Shown here: positions 1 to 6,166 of the stretch, one piece after another
How the letters are laid out: each line of letters starts with the position of its first letter
Numbering within the stretch: the first letter of the stretch is position 1
From: JABDBK01 sp964453575
GTDB taxonomy: Bacteria > Pseudomonadota > Gammaproteobacteria > DSM-16500
Reading direction: 5' to 3'
Length of the DNA stretch: 8,272 nucleotides
Assembly: GCA_964453575.1 (NCBI GenBank)
Contig: CAYVRW010000099.1
Coordinates: forward strand, 1-8,272
The notes under the pieces: model-generated
Database searches by the model: none
Seen by the model: only the letters and a program-made list of their open reading frames with translations
What the model was told of the DNA's origin: nothing
Program-made: the position numbers and the translations under genes

Positions 1-93
1 CCGTGCTCATCACCCCCTCGCGCCCCCCCCCCCCCACATTGTCCCCAATTTTTGCCCCGCACTCGTCGCAGCGCTCCTTTGCCCACCCTACAA
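1..93. other. C-rich non-coding stretch with a 13-C homopolymer
   Basis: This segment has no supported open reading frame and is much richer in C than the AT-rich DNA that follows from about position 92. It contains an uninterrupted run of 13 C at 23-35 and several CCCC blocks (for example 43-46 and 55-58). The fragment CCCCGCA at 55-61, next to AATTTTTG at 47-54, shares short words with the inverted repeat at 2121-2170, though in a different order, so a relation is only a guess. It may be the eroded edge of a dispersed repeat that continues to the left of the window. No convincing promoter for the next gene was found here or in 94-128. Confidence 0.4.
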
Positions 94-128
94 CTAAAAA
101 AACAAAATATCATATAAGGAGATAAAAA

Positions 129-1067
129 ATGCTAAAAAAAATTCTGGAAACACCAGCCTCATATGATGAACCTACCTTATTATTAATTAGAGCCGTTGCA
201 GAAAATAATTATTCTAATGCATTACATGCCATAAAAAATAATGCGGATATCAATATTCCCGTCACGTATATAGATTCTGGATATTCTTTATTACAAATAG
301 CCGTTCGTAGTTTCAACTATCAACTCGCCAAACTGTTGCTTGAAAACGGCGCTGATCCAAATATATTAAGTTGTAGAGATGAATCAACATTAGAAGTATT
401 GATGAAATCGATTATACATGAGGACCATGATAAAGCAGATGCAGCAAAGCATATGCTGGATTTGCTTCTATGTTATGGATTAAATCCCAATCCAGCTTGG
501 ACGAATGGATTTCTAGGCATGATCGATAATTTAGCAATAAATTCAGAGGAATTTAAATCAGATTATCGCAAGTCATTAAAAAAATATCTAAAAAATCACC
601 AAGAAAACTCTACTCTTATTGAACTAGGCATTATAGAAGAAGGACTTCCTTTAGATATGGCTAAAGATTTGTTAAATTTTTTAACTAAGTTTGCGAAAAG
701 GGATCAGGAAAATTTTAAATTTAAATTGGATTATTATACTACCTACCAAGCATTAATAGAAAACACCCTCAAAGCTGCAAATGAAATCAAAGAAGAAAAA
801 TCTAATTACTCCACTTCCTATCGAAACGAAGTCGATACTGCCTTAACGTGCAGATGGCCTGGAGTTTTAATCGATATGGTTTGTCAATACACACGCGATG
901 AGATACCCAAAAATGTCGCTGAAAAAAGACTTGTGGAAAAGAGAACGTTAAGCTTTTGGCAGCCTGATTCGTCGCCGCCACCCATCATAGAGGAAGAAGA
1001 AAAGAGCATAAGACAACGTGTAAATGCTGCGGTTCGTGAAGAGTATATGTTGAGAAAAAATAAATAA
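129..1067 (+). CDS. Ankyrin-repeat protein, first of a tandem paralogous pair
   Basis: This 312-residue protein has an N-terminal ankyrin-like region and an unrecognised C-terminal region. Ankyrin-type helices and turns are visible at about residues 16-44 (ending NNADINI), 51-80 (LLQIAVRSFNYQLAKLLLENGADPN, shown by the LLLENGADPN signature) and 85-121 (DLLLCYGLNPN). Ankyrin repeats bind other proteins, and in intracellular bacteria such proteins are often secreted effectors. No signal peptide or membrane span is seen, so a cytosolic or translocated protein is likely. Residues 219-278 form a conserved module shared with the next gene: 35 of 60 aligned columns are identical, including EVDTAL, a VLIDMVCQYT helix and RTLSFWQ. 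The start is supported by AAGGAG at 116-121, seven bases before the ATG. Compared with its paralogue it lacks the last ~25 residues. The specific function is unknown. Confidence 0.85.
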   Translation: MLKKILETPASYDEPTLLLIRAVAENNYSNALHAIKNNADINIPVTYIDSGYSLLQIAVRSFNYQLAKLLLENGADPNILSCRDESTLEVLMKSIIHEDHDKADAAKHMLDLLLCYGLNPNPAWTNGFLGMIDNLAINSEEFKSDYRKSLKKYLKNHQENSTLIELGIIEEGLPLDMAKDLLNFLTKFAKRDQENFKFKLDYYTTYQALIENTLKAANEIKEEKSNYSTSYRNEVDTALTCRWPGVLIDMVCQYTRDEIPKNVAEKRLVEKRTLSFWQPDSSPPPIIEEEEKSIRQRVNAAVREEYMLRKNK

Positions 1068-1101
1068 CTTCCAACCTAAAATTTTATATGGAGATATAAG
1101 A

Positions 1102-2100
1102 ATGAATACAAGAAAACCCGAAACAAACCCAGACCTTCCTTTAGATGCACCCACGGAATCATTAATTAACGCAATTATAAATAATGATTATCAAAGCGCA
1201 TTAGAAGCCATAGAAAACAAAGCGGATGTGAATGTAGCACCCACAATAAAAAATGATTTCACTCTCCTTCAAAGAGCTACTCATGCATTAAACTATAAGC
1301 TTATTAAATTGTTACTTGAAAACGACGCTAATCCCAATATATTAAATTCTAAAAATATTTCGCTATTAGAAATACTTCTGATGCCTCAATCAACTGATAA
1401 AAAATTAATAGAACAAATATTAGATTTACTTTTATGCTATGGATTAAATACTGATGTTAAATTCTCAGAAGTGTCTATACTTTTTCACGATGCTTTAAGA
1501 GATGGCTTACCTGGACTGCTAGAAGCCTATGAAACAATGCTTATGGATGCCATTCGTGATGATCAAGTAGCTCTTACGCTTGTTGATATGGGTATTGAAG
1601 ATAAAGAAATATCTCCACGCAACAGAACCGATACGTTGAATGAGCTATCCCTCACATCAAGAGAAAAAAAAGCTGCTGTTGAATTCGCAAAATCCATGCT
1701 GGATTTTGCTGTAACGTTGCAACATTTGCATGAAAACATTTCTATTGCAGTGAAAGAAATTCGAGAAGAAAAGATTCATTATGATAAATCATCTCGAAAG
1801 GAAATTGATACTGCTCTTCATAAGTTACCATCCGTTTTAGTTGATATCGTTTCTCAATATACTCTTGATGTTCCCAAAGACATCTCTGAAAAAAGGCTTG
1901 CGCAAAATAGAACGTTGTCTTTTTGGCAGCAAAAGGAGCTTCCTTTAACAAAGGAAGGAGAAGACAAAATACGCATGGTACGAGAACGAGTTAGTTATGA
2001 AATCAGACTACCTTATTTTTTTGAAAGAACTTATGGAAGAAGTATAGGGAGTAATAGTATAAACTTAATATGTGATTATGTAACAGGGCCTAAGATTTAA
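1102..2100 (+). CDS. Ankyrin-repeat protein, second of a tandem paralogous pair
   Basis: This 332-residue protein is a diverged duplicate of its upstream neighbour, 34 bp away on the same strand and likely cotranscribed. It has ankyrin-like repeats at about residues 17-46 (NKADVNV), 53-81 (LLQRATHALNYKLIKLLLENDANPN) and 87-118 (DLLLCYGLN). The middle of the protein (about 120-215) is helical and poorly conserved with the paralogue. Residues 219-276 are the shared C-terminal module, with EIDTAL, LPSVLVDIVSQYT and RTLSFWQ. A further C-terminal extension, absent from the first gene, contains SINLICDYVTGP (319-330), which looks like a second copy of the same L-x2-I-x2-Y helix motif. The ribosome binding site GGAG at 1090-1093 lies eight bases before the ATG, and its surroundings resemble those of the first gene, so the duplication probably included the translation start region. 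No signal peptide or membrane segment is seen. Function is unknown; a host-directed effector is possible. Confidence 0.85.
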   Translation: MNTRKPETNPDLPLDAPTESLINAIINNDYQSALEAIENKADVNVAPTIKNDFTLLQRATHALNYKLIKLLLENDANPNILNSKNISLLEILLMPQSTDKKLIEQILDLLLCYGLNTDVKFSEVSILFHDALRDGLPGLLEAYETMLMDAIRDDQVALTLVDMGIEDKEISPRNRTDTLNELSLTSREKKAAVEFAKSMLDFAVTLQHLHENISIAVKEIREEKIHYDKSSRKEIDTALHKLPSVLVDIVSQYTLDVPKDISEKRLAQNRTLSFWQQKELPLTKEGEDKIRMVRERVSYEIRLPYFFERTYGRSIGSNSINLICDYVTGPKI

Positions 2101-2109
2101 ACCACTTTG

Positions 2110-2172
2110 TCACCCCGCAAACCCCGCACAAATTTTTGTTTAGAATAGCTAGCAAAAATTTGTGCGGGGTGA
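2110..2172. repeat. Long perfect inverted repeat between convergent genes (REP-like; possible terminator)
   Basis: The arms ACCCCGCACAAATTTTTG (2121-2138) and its exact reverse complement (2153-2170) form an 18-bp perfect stem around a 14-base loop. A second copy of ACCCCGCA at 2112-2119 gives an alternative partner: TCACCCCGCA (2110-2119) is complementary to TGCGGGGTGA (2163-2172). The element fills most of the 80-bp gap between the stop of the second ankyrin gene and the stop of bamD, where a bidirectional terminator would be useful. Neither side has the T-tract of a classic intrinsic terminator, and the GC pairs are at the outer end of the stem. A dispersed REP-type palindrome that also blocks read-through or protects 3' ends is therefore as likely. 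Confidence 0.75.
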
Positions 2173-2180
2173 TCATATTA

Positions 2181-2963
2181 TCAAGGCTTATTAACTTCTT
2201 GCAAATAACTCGAGTTCGGAAAATTATACTGCAACACAGCCATTGCCTCTTGTTCATTAGCTTTTAATTGCAGTGCTCTATAGGATTTAACCATAATGAC
2301 TAAAGCATCTGGCACGGCTGGTGCGCCTTGATAATGTCTCACAACAGTACTCGCCCTATTCGAAGCAGCCACATAAGCGCTACGATCGTAATAATATTGT
2401 GCGACTTGTAATTCATGGTTAGCCATCACGTTTCGTAAATAAATCATATATTGACGCGCAGCAGGAGCATATCGACTGTCTGGGAAGCGTTCGACCAATT
2501 CTGCGAAGTCATCATAAGATTTTTTAATTTGATTTAAATCACGTTTTGCCAAGTCGATTGCAAAAATACGTTCAAAGACTCCCATATTTTGATAATAATT
2601 CGATAAACCACGCATGTAATAGGCATAATCAACATATGGGTTAGTAGGATGGGCATGGATAAATCGATCTGCGGATGCTTCGGCCAATGCAAAATCATCA
2701 GTCATATAATAAGCATAAATAATTTGTAATTGAGCAATTTCATTATTGTGTCCTAAGGGATATTGCACATCCAAAGCTTCAAAACGCTTAATCGCATCAC
2801 GATAGCTATGCTCGCGCATCGCTTTTTCGCCTTTTTGAAAGATTTGTTCGCCCGTTTCACCTTTGAAAGCATCGGCTGGATCTGAAGTGCTTGCGCAACC
2901 CGTTGTCAACGTTAAAAGCGCAGCTAAGACACCTAACCCAAGATATTTCAAGCTCATTTTCAT
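2181..2963 (-). CDS. bamD: Outer membrane protein assembly factor BamD (lipoprotein)
   Basis: BamD is the essential lipoprotein of the BAM complex. It sits on the inner face of the outer membrane and, with BamA, folds beta-barrel proteins. The 260-residue product (E. coli BamD is about 245) starts with a lipoprotein signal peptide with a positively charged n-region, a hydrophobic core and LTTGC with the acylated Cys at residue 23; Thr at -3 is less usual than Leu. The rest is a series of TPR-like helical hairpins. Family stretches match E. coli closely, such as QLQIIYAYYMTDDFALAEAS followed by ADRFI, and YYMRGLSNYY. It is divergent from rluD, as in E. coli. Two starts are possible: the first ATG has AAGGA only three bases away, while the ATG two codons later (2955-2957) has it nine bases away. 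The signal peptide works with either. Confidence 0.97.
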   Translation of the reverse strand: MKMSLKYLGLGVLAALLTLTTGCASTSDPADAFKGETGEQIFQKGEKAMREHSYRDAIKRFEALDVQYPLGHNNEIAQLQIIYAYYMTDDFALAEASADRFIHAHPTNPYVDYAYYMRGLSNYYQNMGVFERIFAIDLAKRDLNQIKKSYDDFAELVERFPDSRYAPAARQYMIYLRNVMANHELQVAQYYYDRSAYVAASNRASTVVRHYQGAPAVPDALVIMVKSYRALQLKANEQEAMAVLQYNFPNSSYLQEVNKP

Positions 2964-2966
2964 TAT

Positions 2967-2971
2967 TCCTT
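2967..2971 (-). promoter_or_regulatory. Ribosome binding site that bears on the bamD start
   Basis: On the minus strand AAGGA is followed by ATA and then the first ATG (2961-2963), a spacing of three bases, which is short. The second in-frame ATG (2955-2957) lies nine bases away, a near-ideal distance. The shorter protein, two residues less, is therefore a reasonable alternative start. Confidence 0.5.
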
Positions 2972-2993
2972 CAGAATCCTACGAATGGCGTGC

Positions 2994-2999
2994 ATTGTA
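2994..2999 (-). promoter_or_regulatory. Candidate -10 element for bamD
   Basis: The minus strand reads TACAAT, five of six matches to TATAAT, about 30 bases upstream of the bamD start. No good -35 element is seen at 16-18 bases, so this is a weak call based on position and the -10 match only. Confidence 0.25.
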
Positions 3000-3024
3000 A
3001 ACGAATTTTTGTCATCATTCACGC

Positions 3025-3030
3025 TATAAG
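3025..3030 (+). promoter_or_regulatory. Candidate -10 element for rluD
   Basis: TATAAG lies 27 bases before the rluD start codon in the 94-bp divergent region shared with bamD. There is no clear -35 hexamer at the right distance, so the assignment rests on position and similarity to TATAAT alone. Confidence 0.25.
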
Positions 3031-3057
3031 TTACGTAAAACTGGAAACCTATAGGCA

Positions 3058-4020
3058 ATGACAAAAAAAATTCAACAAACACTCACCATACCGGATGATT
3101 TAGGCGGCATGCGTCTGGATCAAGCGCTCAGTAAGCTTTTAACTGAACATTCTCGAACACAGGTACAAGAATGGATAAAAAAACAAGAAATTACCGTTGA
3201 TGACAAACCAGCAAAAGCCCGCGATATTGTCTTAGGTGGTGAAAAGATAAACATTTCTGCTGCGATGAAATCATATCCAGAATGGGAAGCTCAAGCAATA
3301 GCTTTAGATATTATCTATGAAGATGATTCATTGCTAGTCATTAACAAGCCAGCAGGCATGGTGGTTCATCCTGGAGCAGGCAATGTAAGCCATACTTTGT
3401 TAAATGCTCTGCTGCATCATGCACCAGAACTGCAAGAACTTCCTCGAGCCGGCATTGTCCATCGTTTGGATAAAAATACCTCAGGACTGCTAGTGATCGC
3501 CAAAACATCACTTGCGCTCAAAAAATTAACTGATCAACTTAAAAAACACACCGTATCCCGCATCTATCAAGCCATTGTTGCTGGTGTGCTAACAGGCGGC
3601 GGTACCATAGATCAACCCATAGGCAGACACCCTATCCAACGCAAACGCATGGCTGTTATCGAAACAGGCAAATCTGCTGTCACCCATTATCGTATCATTG
3701 AAAAATACCGAGCTTACACACGTGTTAAAGTCCAACTTGAAACAGGCCGAACCCATCAAATTCGTGTACATTTTGCCCACATTCATCATGCCTTATTGGG
3801 CGATCAAACCTATGGCGGCCGGCTGCAATTGCCCAAAGGCGCATCTCCTGAATTAATTCAAACTTTGCGTACGTTTAAACGTCAGGCATTACACGCCAGT
3901 GAACTTGAGCTCATACATCCAAAAACCGGACAAATCATGAAGTGGAATGCACCCCTACCAACTGATATGATAGAGCTTATTCATTCGCTCAAACTTGACT
4001 TAAATGGATACAATTTATGA
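3058..4020 (+). CDS. rluD: Ribosomal large subunit pseudouridine synthase RluD
   Basis: RluD converts uridines 1911, 1915 and 1917 (E. coli numbering) in helix 69 of 23S rRNA to pseudouridine, a modification important for ribosome assembly and release-factor function. The 320-residue protein has an N-terminal S4-type RNA-binding domain (about 17-77, with RLDQALSKLL) and an RluA-family catalytic domain. The catalytic signature HRLDKNTSG is at 135-143, giving Asp138 as the active-site residue, and GRTHQIRVH at 230-238 is the second family motif. INKPAGMVVHPG (95-106) also fits. Divergence from bamD and full length favour RluD over RluA or RluC. The ATG is the first possible start, because an in-frame TAG lies two codons upstream (3052-3054); the Shine-Dalgarno match is weak. 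The stop overlaps the next start by four bases (ATGA). Confidence 0.96.
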   Translation: MTKKIQQTLTIPDDLGGMRLDQALSKLLTEHSRTQVQEWIKKQEITVDDKPAKARDIVLGGEKINISAAMKSYPEWEAQAIALDIIYEDDSLLVINKPAGMVVHPGAGNVSHTLLNALLHHAPELQELPRAGIVHRLDKNTSGLLVIAKTSLALKKLTDQLKKHTVSRIYQAIVAGVLTGGGTIDQPIGRHPIQRKRMAVIETGKSAVTHYRIIEKYRAYTRVKVQLETGRTHQIRVHFAHIHHALLGDQTYGGRLQLPKGASPELIQTLRTFKRQALHASELELIHPKTGQIMKWNAPLPTDMIELIHSLKLDLNGYNL

Positions 4021-4841
4021 CATCTTCTACAATGATCAGTAAACCCTACAATTTTACCATTGCCGGCATCTTAAAAGAGGCATGGGCCCGCACTTACGAT
4101 GCAAAACGCATCATGTGGTCAAGCATGATGATCTATATCATTGTATCTGTTTTAATATTGATGGTGGGATATATAGGAATGTCTTTTTGGTTCTTTGGCA
4201 ATTTTACTGCCGATATCATAAAATACTCGCCCGAAACAGATCCCTATAAATCTGGGCTTGAATGGATTCGATGGTTGATTTTATTTCCTATACATACCGG
4301 TATTTTATTTCTAGCGGTAAGAAAGTCCGCGGAATTGCCTATACACGTAAAACAAGTTTTTGAACCTTATAAACTTTATTTACCATTGTTGGTCATTGGC
4401 TTGTTACTTTTTTGTTTAATTTCGCTTTCAAAAACATTAGTGCAATTAAGCTATGATTACATACCAAGCTTTATTACACTTTTTACTATTATTGATATAT
4501 TTTTAACTTTATTTTTTTCTATTTGGCTTACGCTTGCATCCTTACTTATCGTCGAAAAGCATGTGAATATATTTACTGCACTTAAAACTTCTATTTTAAG
4601 CTTTAAACAACATTGGCTTAAAATTATGTTAATTATGCTTTTTATTGTTATACCTTATTTTATTATTGCTAATGTATTGTTGTTTACACCTACTTTTATG
4701 GTGTTAGGGGCTACGCAATTATTTTGGATTGTATGGGGAATATTGGTAAGTTTGCTGGTGTTTTCATCTGTTTGGGTTATTCCAATGTTTCTTAATATTG
4801 GCGGAGTGCTTTATCGGTTGATGTTTGGGGTGGGGAAATAA
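4017..4841 (+). CDS. Six-span inner membrane protein of unknown function
   Basis: This 274-residue protein is strongly hydrophobic, with predicted spans at about residues 34-61, 84-101, 121-142, 152-179, 201-224 and 234-268. A soluble N-terminus of about 30 residues contains KEAWARTYDAKR. There is no cleavable signal peptide. The section LLIVEKHVNIFTALKTSI (176-193), followed by a Lys/His/Trp loop before the fifth span, resembles the loop seen in YciC (UPF0259) and related six-span families, where a VE/VED element precedes an ALK-S helix. That resemblance is from memory and does not give a function. The gene starts inside the rluD stop codon (ATGA overlap), with a GGA about nine bases upstream, so its translation is probably coupled to rluD. 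It converges on the next gene with a 5-bp gap. I see no catalytic or ligand-binding motif. Confidence 0.85.
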   Translation: MTSSTMISKPYNFTIAGILKEAWARTYDAKRIMWSSMMIYIIVSVLILMVGYIGMSFWFFGNFTADIIKYSPETDPYKSGLEWIRWLILFPIHTGILFLAVRKSAELPIHVKQVFEPYKLYLPLLVIGLLLFCLISLSKTLVQLSYDYIPSFITLFTIIDIFLTLFFSIWLTLASLLIVEKHVNIFTALKTSILSFKQHWLKIMLIMLFIVIPYFIIANVLLFTPTFMVLGATQLFWIVWGILVSLLVFSSVWVIPMFLNIGGVLYRLMFGVGK

Positions 4842-4854
4842 ATTTATTACCACC
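4829..4854. repeat. Small interrupted palindrome at the convergent 3' ends
   Basis: A perfect 12-bp palindrome AATAAATTTATT (4837-4848) spans both stop codons of the convergent genes, and GGTGG (4829-4833) can pair with CCACC (4850-4854) outside it, leaving three to four unpaired bases between. It could form a weak hairpin acting on both transcripts, but there is no T-tract on either side, so a terminator role is only suggested. Confidence 0.25.
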
Positions 4855-5953
4855 TTGGAGAATTATATAAACCACTCAATTGTTTTTTCAATTCTTTGTT
4901 AGCTTCTTCATTCGGAACAAATAGTTTCCTAATAAAAGAAGGTTCCGCTGCTTTTTCTACCTTTTTCAATGTTCCTCTTGGCAATAACTTAGGTATATGC
5001 TGCATTTTCCTAAGATCTTCCTTCACATCCATTTCAATATCTGCCATAGATCGAGGATTTGATTGATAATTATTTTTCTCTAATTTAATTTTCATAGGAT
5101 CATCTTCCGATAATGAAAAAGATTTCCTAAAAAAATTCCGCAAGCCTTGTGTATATTTACCTTCTTTACGACCATCAAAAGATTCAAATATTTTTGAACC
5201 AATACCTATGGCGACACCAGTAGCCATCAATGCCATGGGTACTACACCAAATGACATTACACTCAAACCTAACACAGCTGCGACCGCTGCAGCAGAACTC
5301 AACGCAACACCTGTTGCTACAAGAGTAGAAGCTGTTACTTCTAAGGTGCTAAATGCGACCTCTTTTTCTGCTTCCAGTTTTTCCTTATAAGCAGTTTGGT
5401 ATGCACAAGACTTTTTAATTATTTCATGCGCTCTGTCTGCGGGGTGTAATGACATATCATTCGATGATATATATTCATCCTTGGCTTTTTTCGCATCTTT
5501 TTTAACGTGATGCAATAGATAACATTTACGTGCAAGATATAAACCATAAATTCCTAACAACAATCCCGGAAGAAGAATAGGTATCATAGCTGCCGTAAAA
5601 CCCGATACGGCGACTGCCCCAATCACACCGATGGTAGATAAGTAATTAACAGCATACGTTACCGCCAAACCTACGCCGCTTAATGCACAACCAATGATGA
5701 GGCCGCCTGTAAGCAGCTTGGCTATACGATGTTTGGTATTTCTGTCTTTATAATCTTCAACAAAGCTTGAGATAGCTTCAGCCGCTTCACCAAAATGAAT
5801 ACAGAATGAGACACTGGCAATAAGAAATGTACCAAAGCCAGTTAGAAAGGGTGTTTTGGGCAAAAAACCACGACAAGCGTTATAGGCATCATCAATGAAG
5901 TCAAAACCTTTTTTACTTATATCAAATACCTTTTCTGAAAAACTCTTGGTCAT
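4847..5953 (-). CDS. Gly/Ala-rich membrane protein, family not recognised, behind a Fur-box promoter
   Basis: I do not recognise this 368-residue protein. It has a charged, amphipathic N-terminus (1-33), hydrophobic segments at about 36-54, 80-103, 106-141, 207-230 and 232-252, a Lys-rich hydrophilic loop between (about 148-200), and a hydrophilic basic C-terminal tail of about 110 residues. The later hydrophobic parts are rich in Ala and Gly, like glycine-zipper membrane-inserting helices. No signal peptide is visible. Near the C-terminus, EEANKE (349-354) sits 15-20 residues from the end, resembling the glutamate-rich block of some Dot/Icm effectors. CYLLHH (144-149) and CIHFGE (51-56) are possible but unproven metal ligands. 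The start has GAGGAG (5959-5964) five bases upstream. Transcription is probably iron-repressed from the promoter at 5989-6016. Inner-membrane protein or host-membrane effector are both possible. Confidence 0.8.
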   Translation of the reverse strand: MTKSFSEKVFDISKKGFDFIDDAYNACRGFLPKTPFLTGFGTFLIASVSFCIHFGEAAEAISSFVEDYKDRNTKHRIAKLLTGGLIIGCALSGVGLAVTYAVNYLSTIGVIGAVAVSGFTAAMIPILLPGLLLGIYGLYLARKCYLLHHVKKDAKKAKDEYISSNDMSLHPADRAHEIIKKSCAYQTAYKEKLEAEKEVAFSTLEVTASTLVATGVALSSAAAVAAVLGLSVMSFGVVPMALMATGVAIGIGSKIFESFDGRKEGKYTQGLRNFFRKSFSLSEDDPMKIKLEKNNYQSNPRSMADIEMDVKEDLRKMQHIPKLLPRGTLKKVEKAAEPSFIRKLFVPNEEANKELKKQLSGLYNSPRW

Positions 5954-5988
5954 TTGTGCTCCTCATTATGTATGTTTTTATTATCTTA

Positions 5989-6016
5989 ATGATAATGATT
6001 ATTATTTACATTTCAA
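5989..6016 (-). promoter_or_regulatory. Sigma70-type promoter of the 368-residue membrane protein gene
   Basis: On the minus strand TTGAAA (6011-6016) and TATCAT (5989-5994) each match five of six consensus bases and are 16 bp apart. Transcription would begin near 5982, giving a leader of about 28 bases that contains the GAGGAG ribosome binding site. The region is AT-rich, so chance matches are possible, but the spacing, distance to the gene and overlap with the Fur box support it. Confidence 0.55.
5990..6004. promoter_or_regulatory. Fur box overlapping the promoter
   Basis: TGATAATGATTATTA is a 7-1-7 inverted repeat that matches the Fur core TGATAAT-N-ATTATCA at 13 of 14 arm positions. Across the classical 19-bp E. 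coli consensus (aligned at 5985-6003) it matches 15 of 19. It lies across the -10 element and spacer of the minus-strand promoter, the standard position for repression by iron-loaded Fur, and ends 36 bp from the start codon of the 368-residue protein. It is about 160 bp from pgeF, so control of pgeF is less likely. Chance occurrence in AT-rich DNA is the main caveat. Confidence 0.65.
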
Positions 6017-6095
6017 CTTATTGCAACAATTTTATCTATTGTGAACCCATTAGCTTAAAAGAATATTAATAAAATACAAAATCGAAAAGTTTGTA

Positions 6096-6136
6096 TAAAA
6101 AATGACGTTATTTATAAAAAACATGATGTTATTGAT
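6096..6136. repeat. Tandem imperfect ~20-bp repeat upstream of pgeF
   Basis: Two adjacent copies, 6096-6116 and 6115-6136 (sharing two bases), follow the pattern ATAAAAA(C)ATGAyGTTATTkAT. They differ by one inserted C and two substitutions. They lie 31-71 bp upstream of the pgeF start, roughly two helical turns apart, so they could be paired binding sites for a regulator on one face of the DNA. They may equally be a neutral slippage duplication in AT-rich DNA. Confidence 0.5.
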
Positions 6137-6143
6137 ATTTTTC

Positions 6144-6149
6144 TATGAT
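6144..6149 (+). promoter_or_regulatory. Candidate -10 element for pgeF
   Basis: TATGAT matches five of six -10 bases and would start transcription near 6156, about 11 bases before the pgeF ATG. Such a short leader would fit the absence of any Shine-Dalgarno sequence before this gene. No good -35 is seen, so confidence is low. Confidence 0.25.
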
Positions 6150-6166
6150 TCGGTTATTTTTACCCC

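Noticed and set aside
948..1154. Minus-strand reading frame of 68 codons across the gap between the ankyrin genes
   Set aside because: It overlaps two well-supported genes, has no ribosome binding site, and its hydrophobic composition is what the reverse of this coding sequence would give.
1742..1951. Minus-strand reading frame of 69 codons inside the second ankyrin gene
   Set aside because: It lies fully within the conserved C-terminal module of the plus-strand gene and has no family resemblance.
5208..5390. Plus-strand Ala/Thr-rich frame opposite the 368-residue protein
   Set aside because: Low-complexity composition is the mirror of the Ala/Gly/Val-rich membrane segments on the real strand; no start signal.
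6026..6042. ACAAT-N7-ATTGT inverted repeat between the Fur box and the tandem repeat
   Set aside because: Five-base arms in very AT-rich DNA are expected by chance, and no known operator is matched well.
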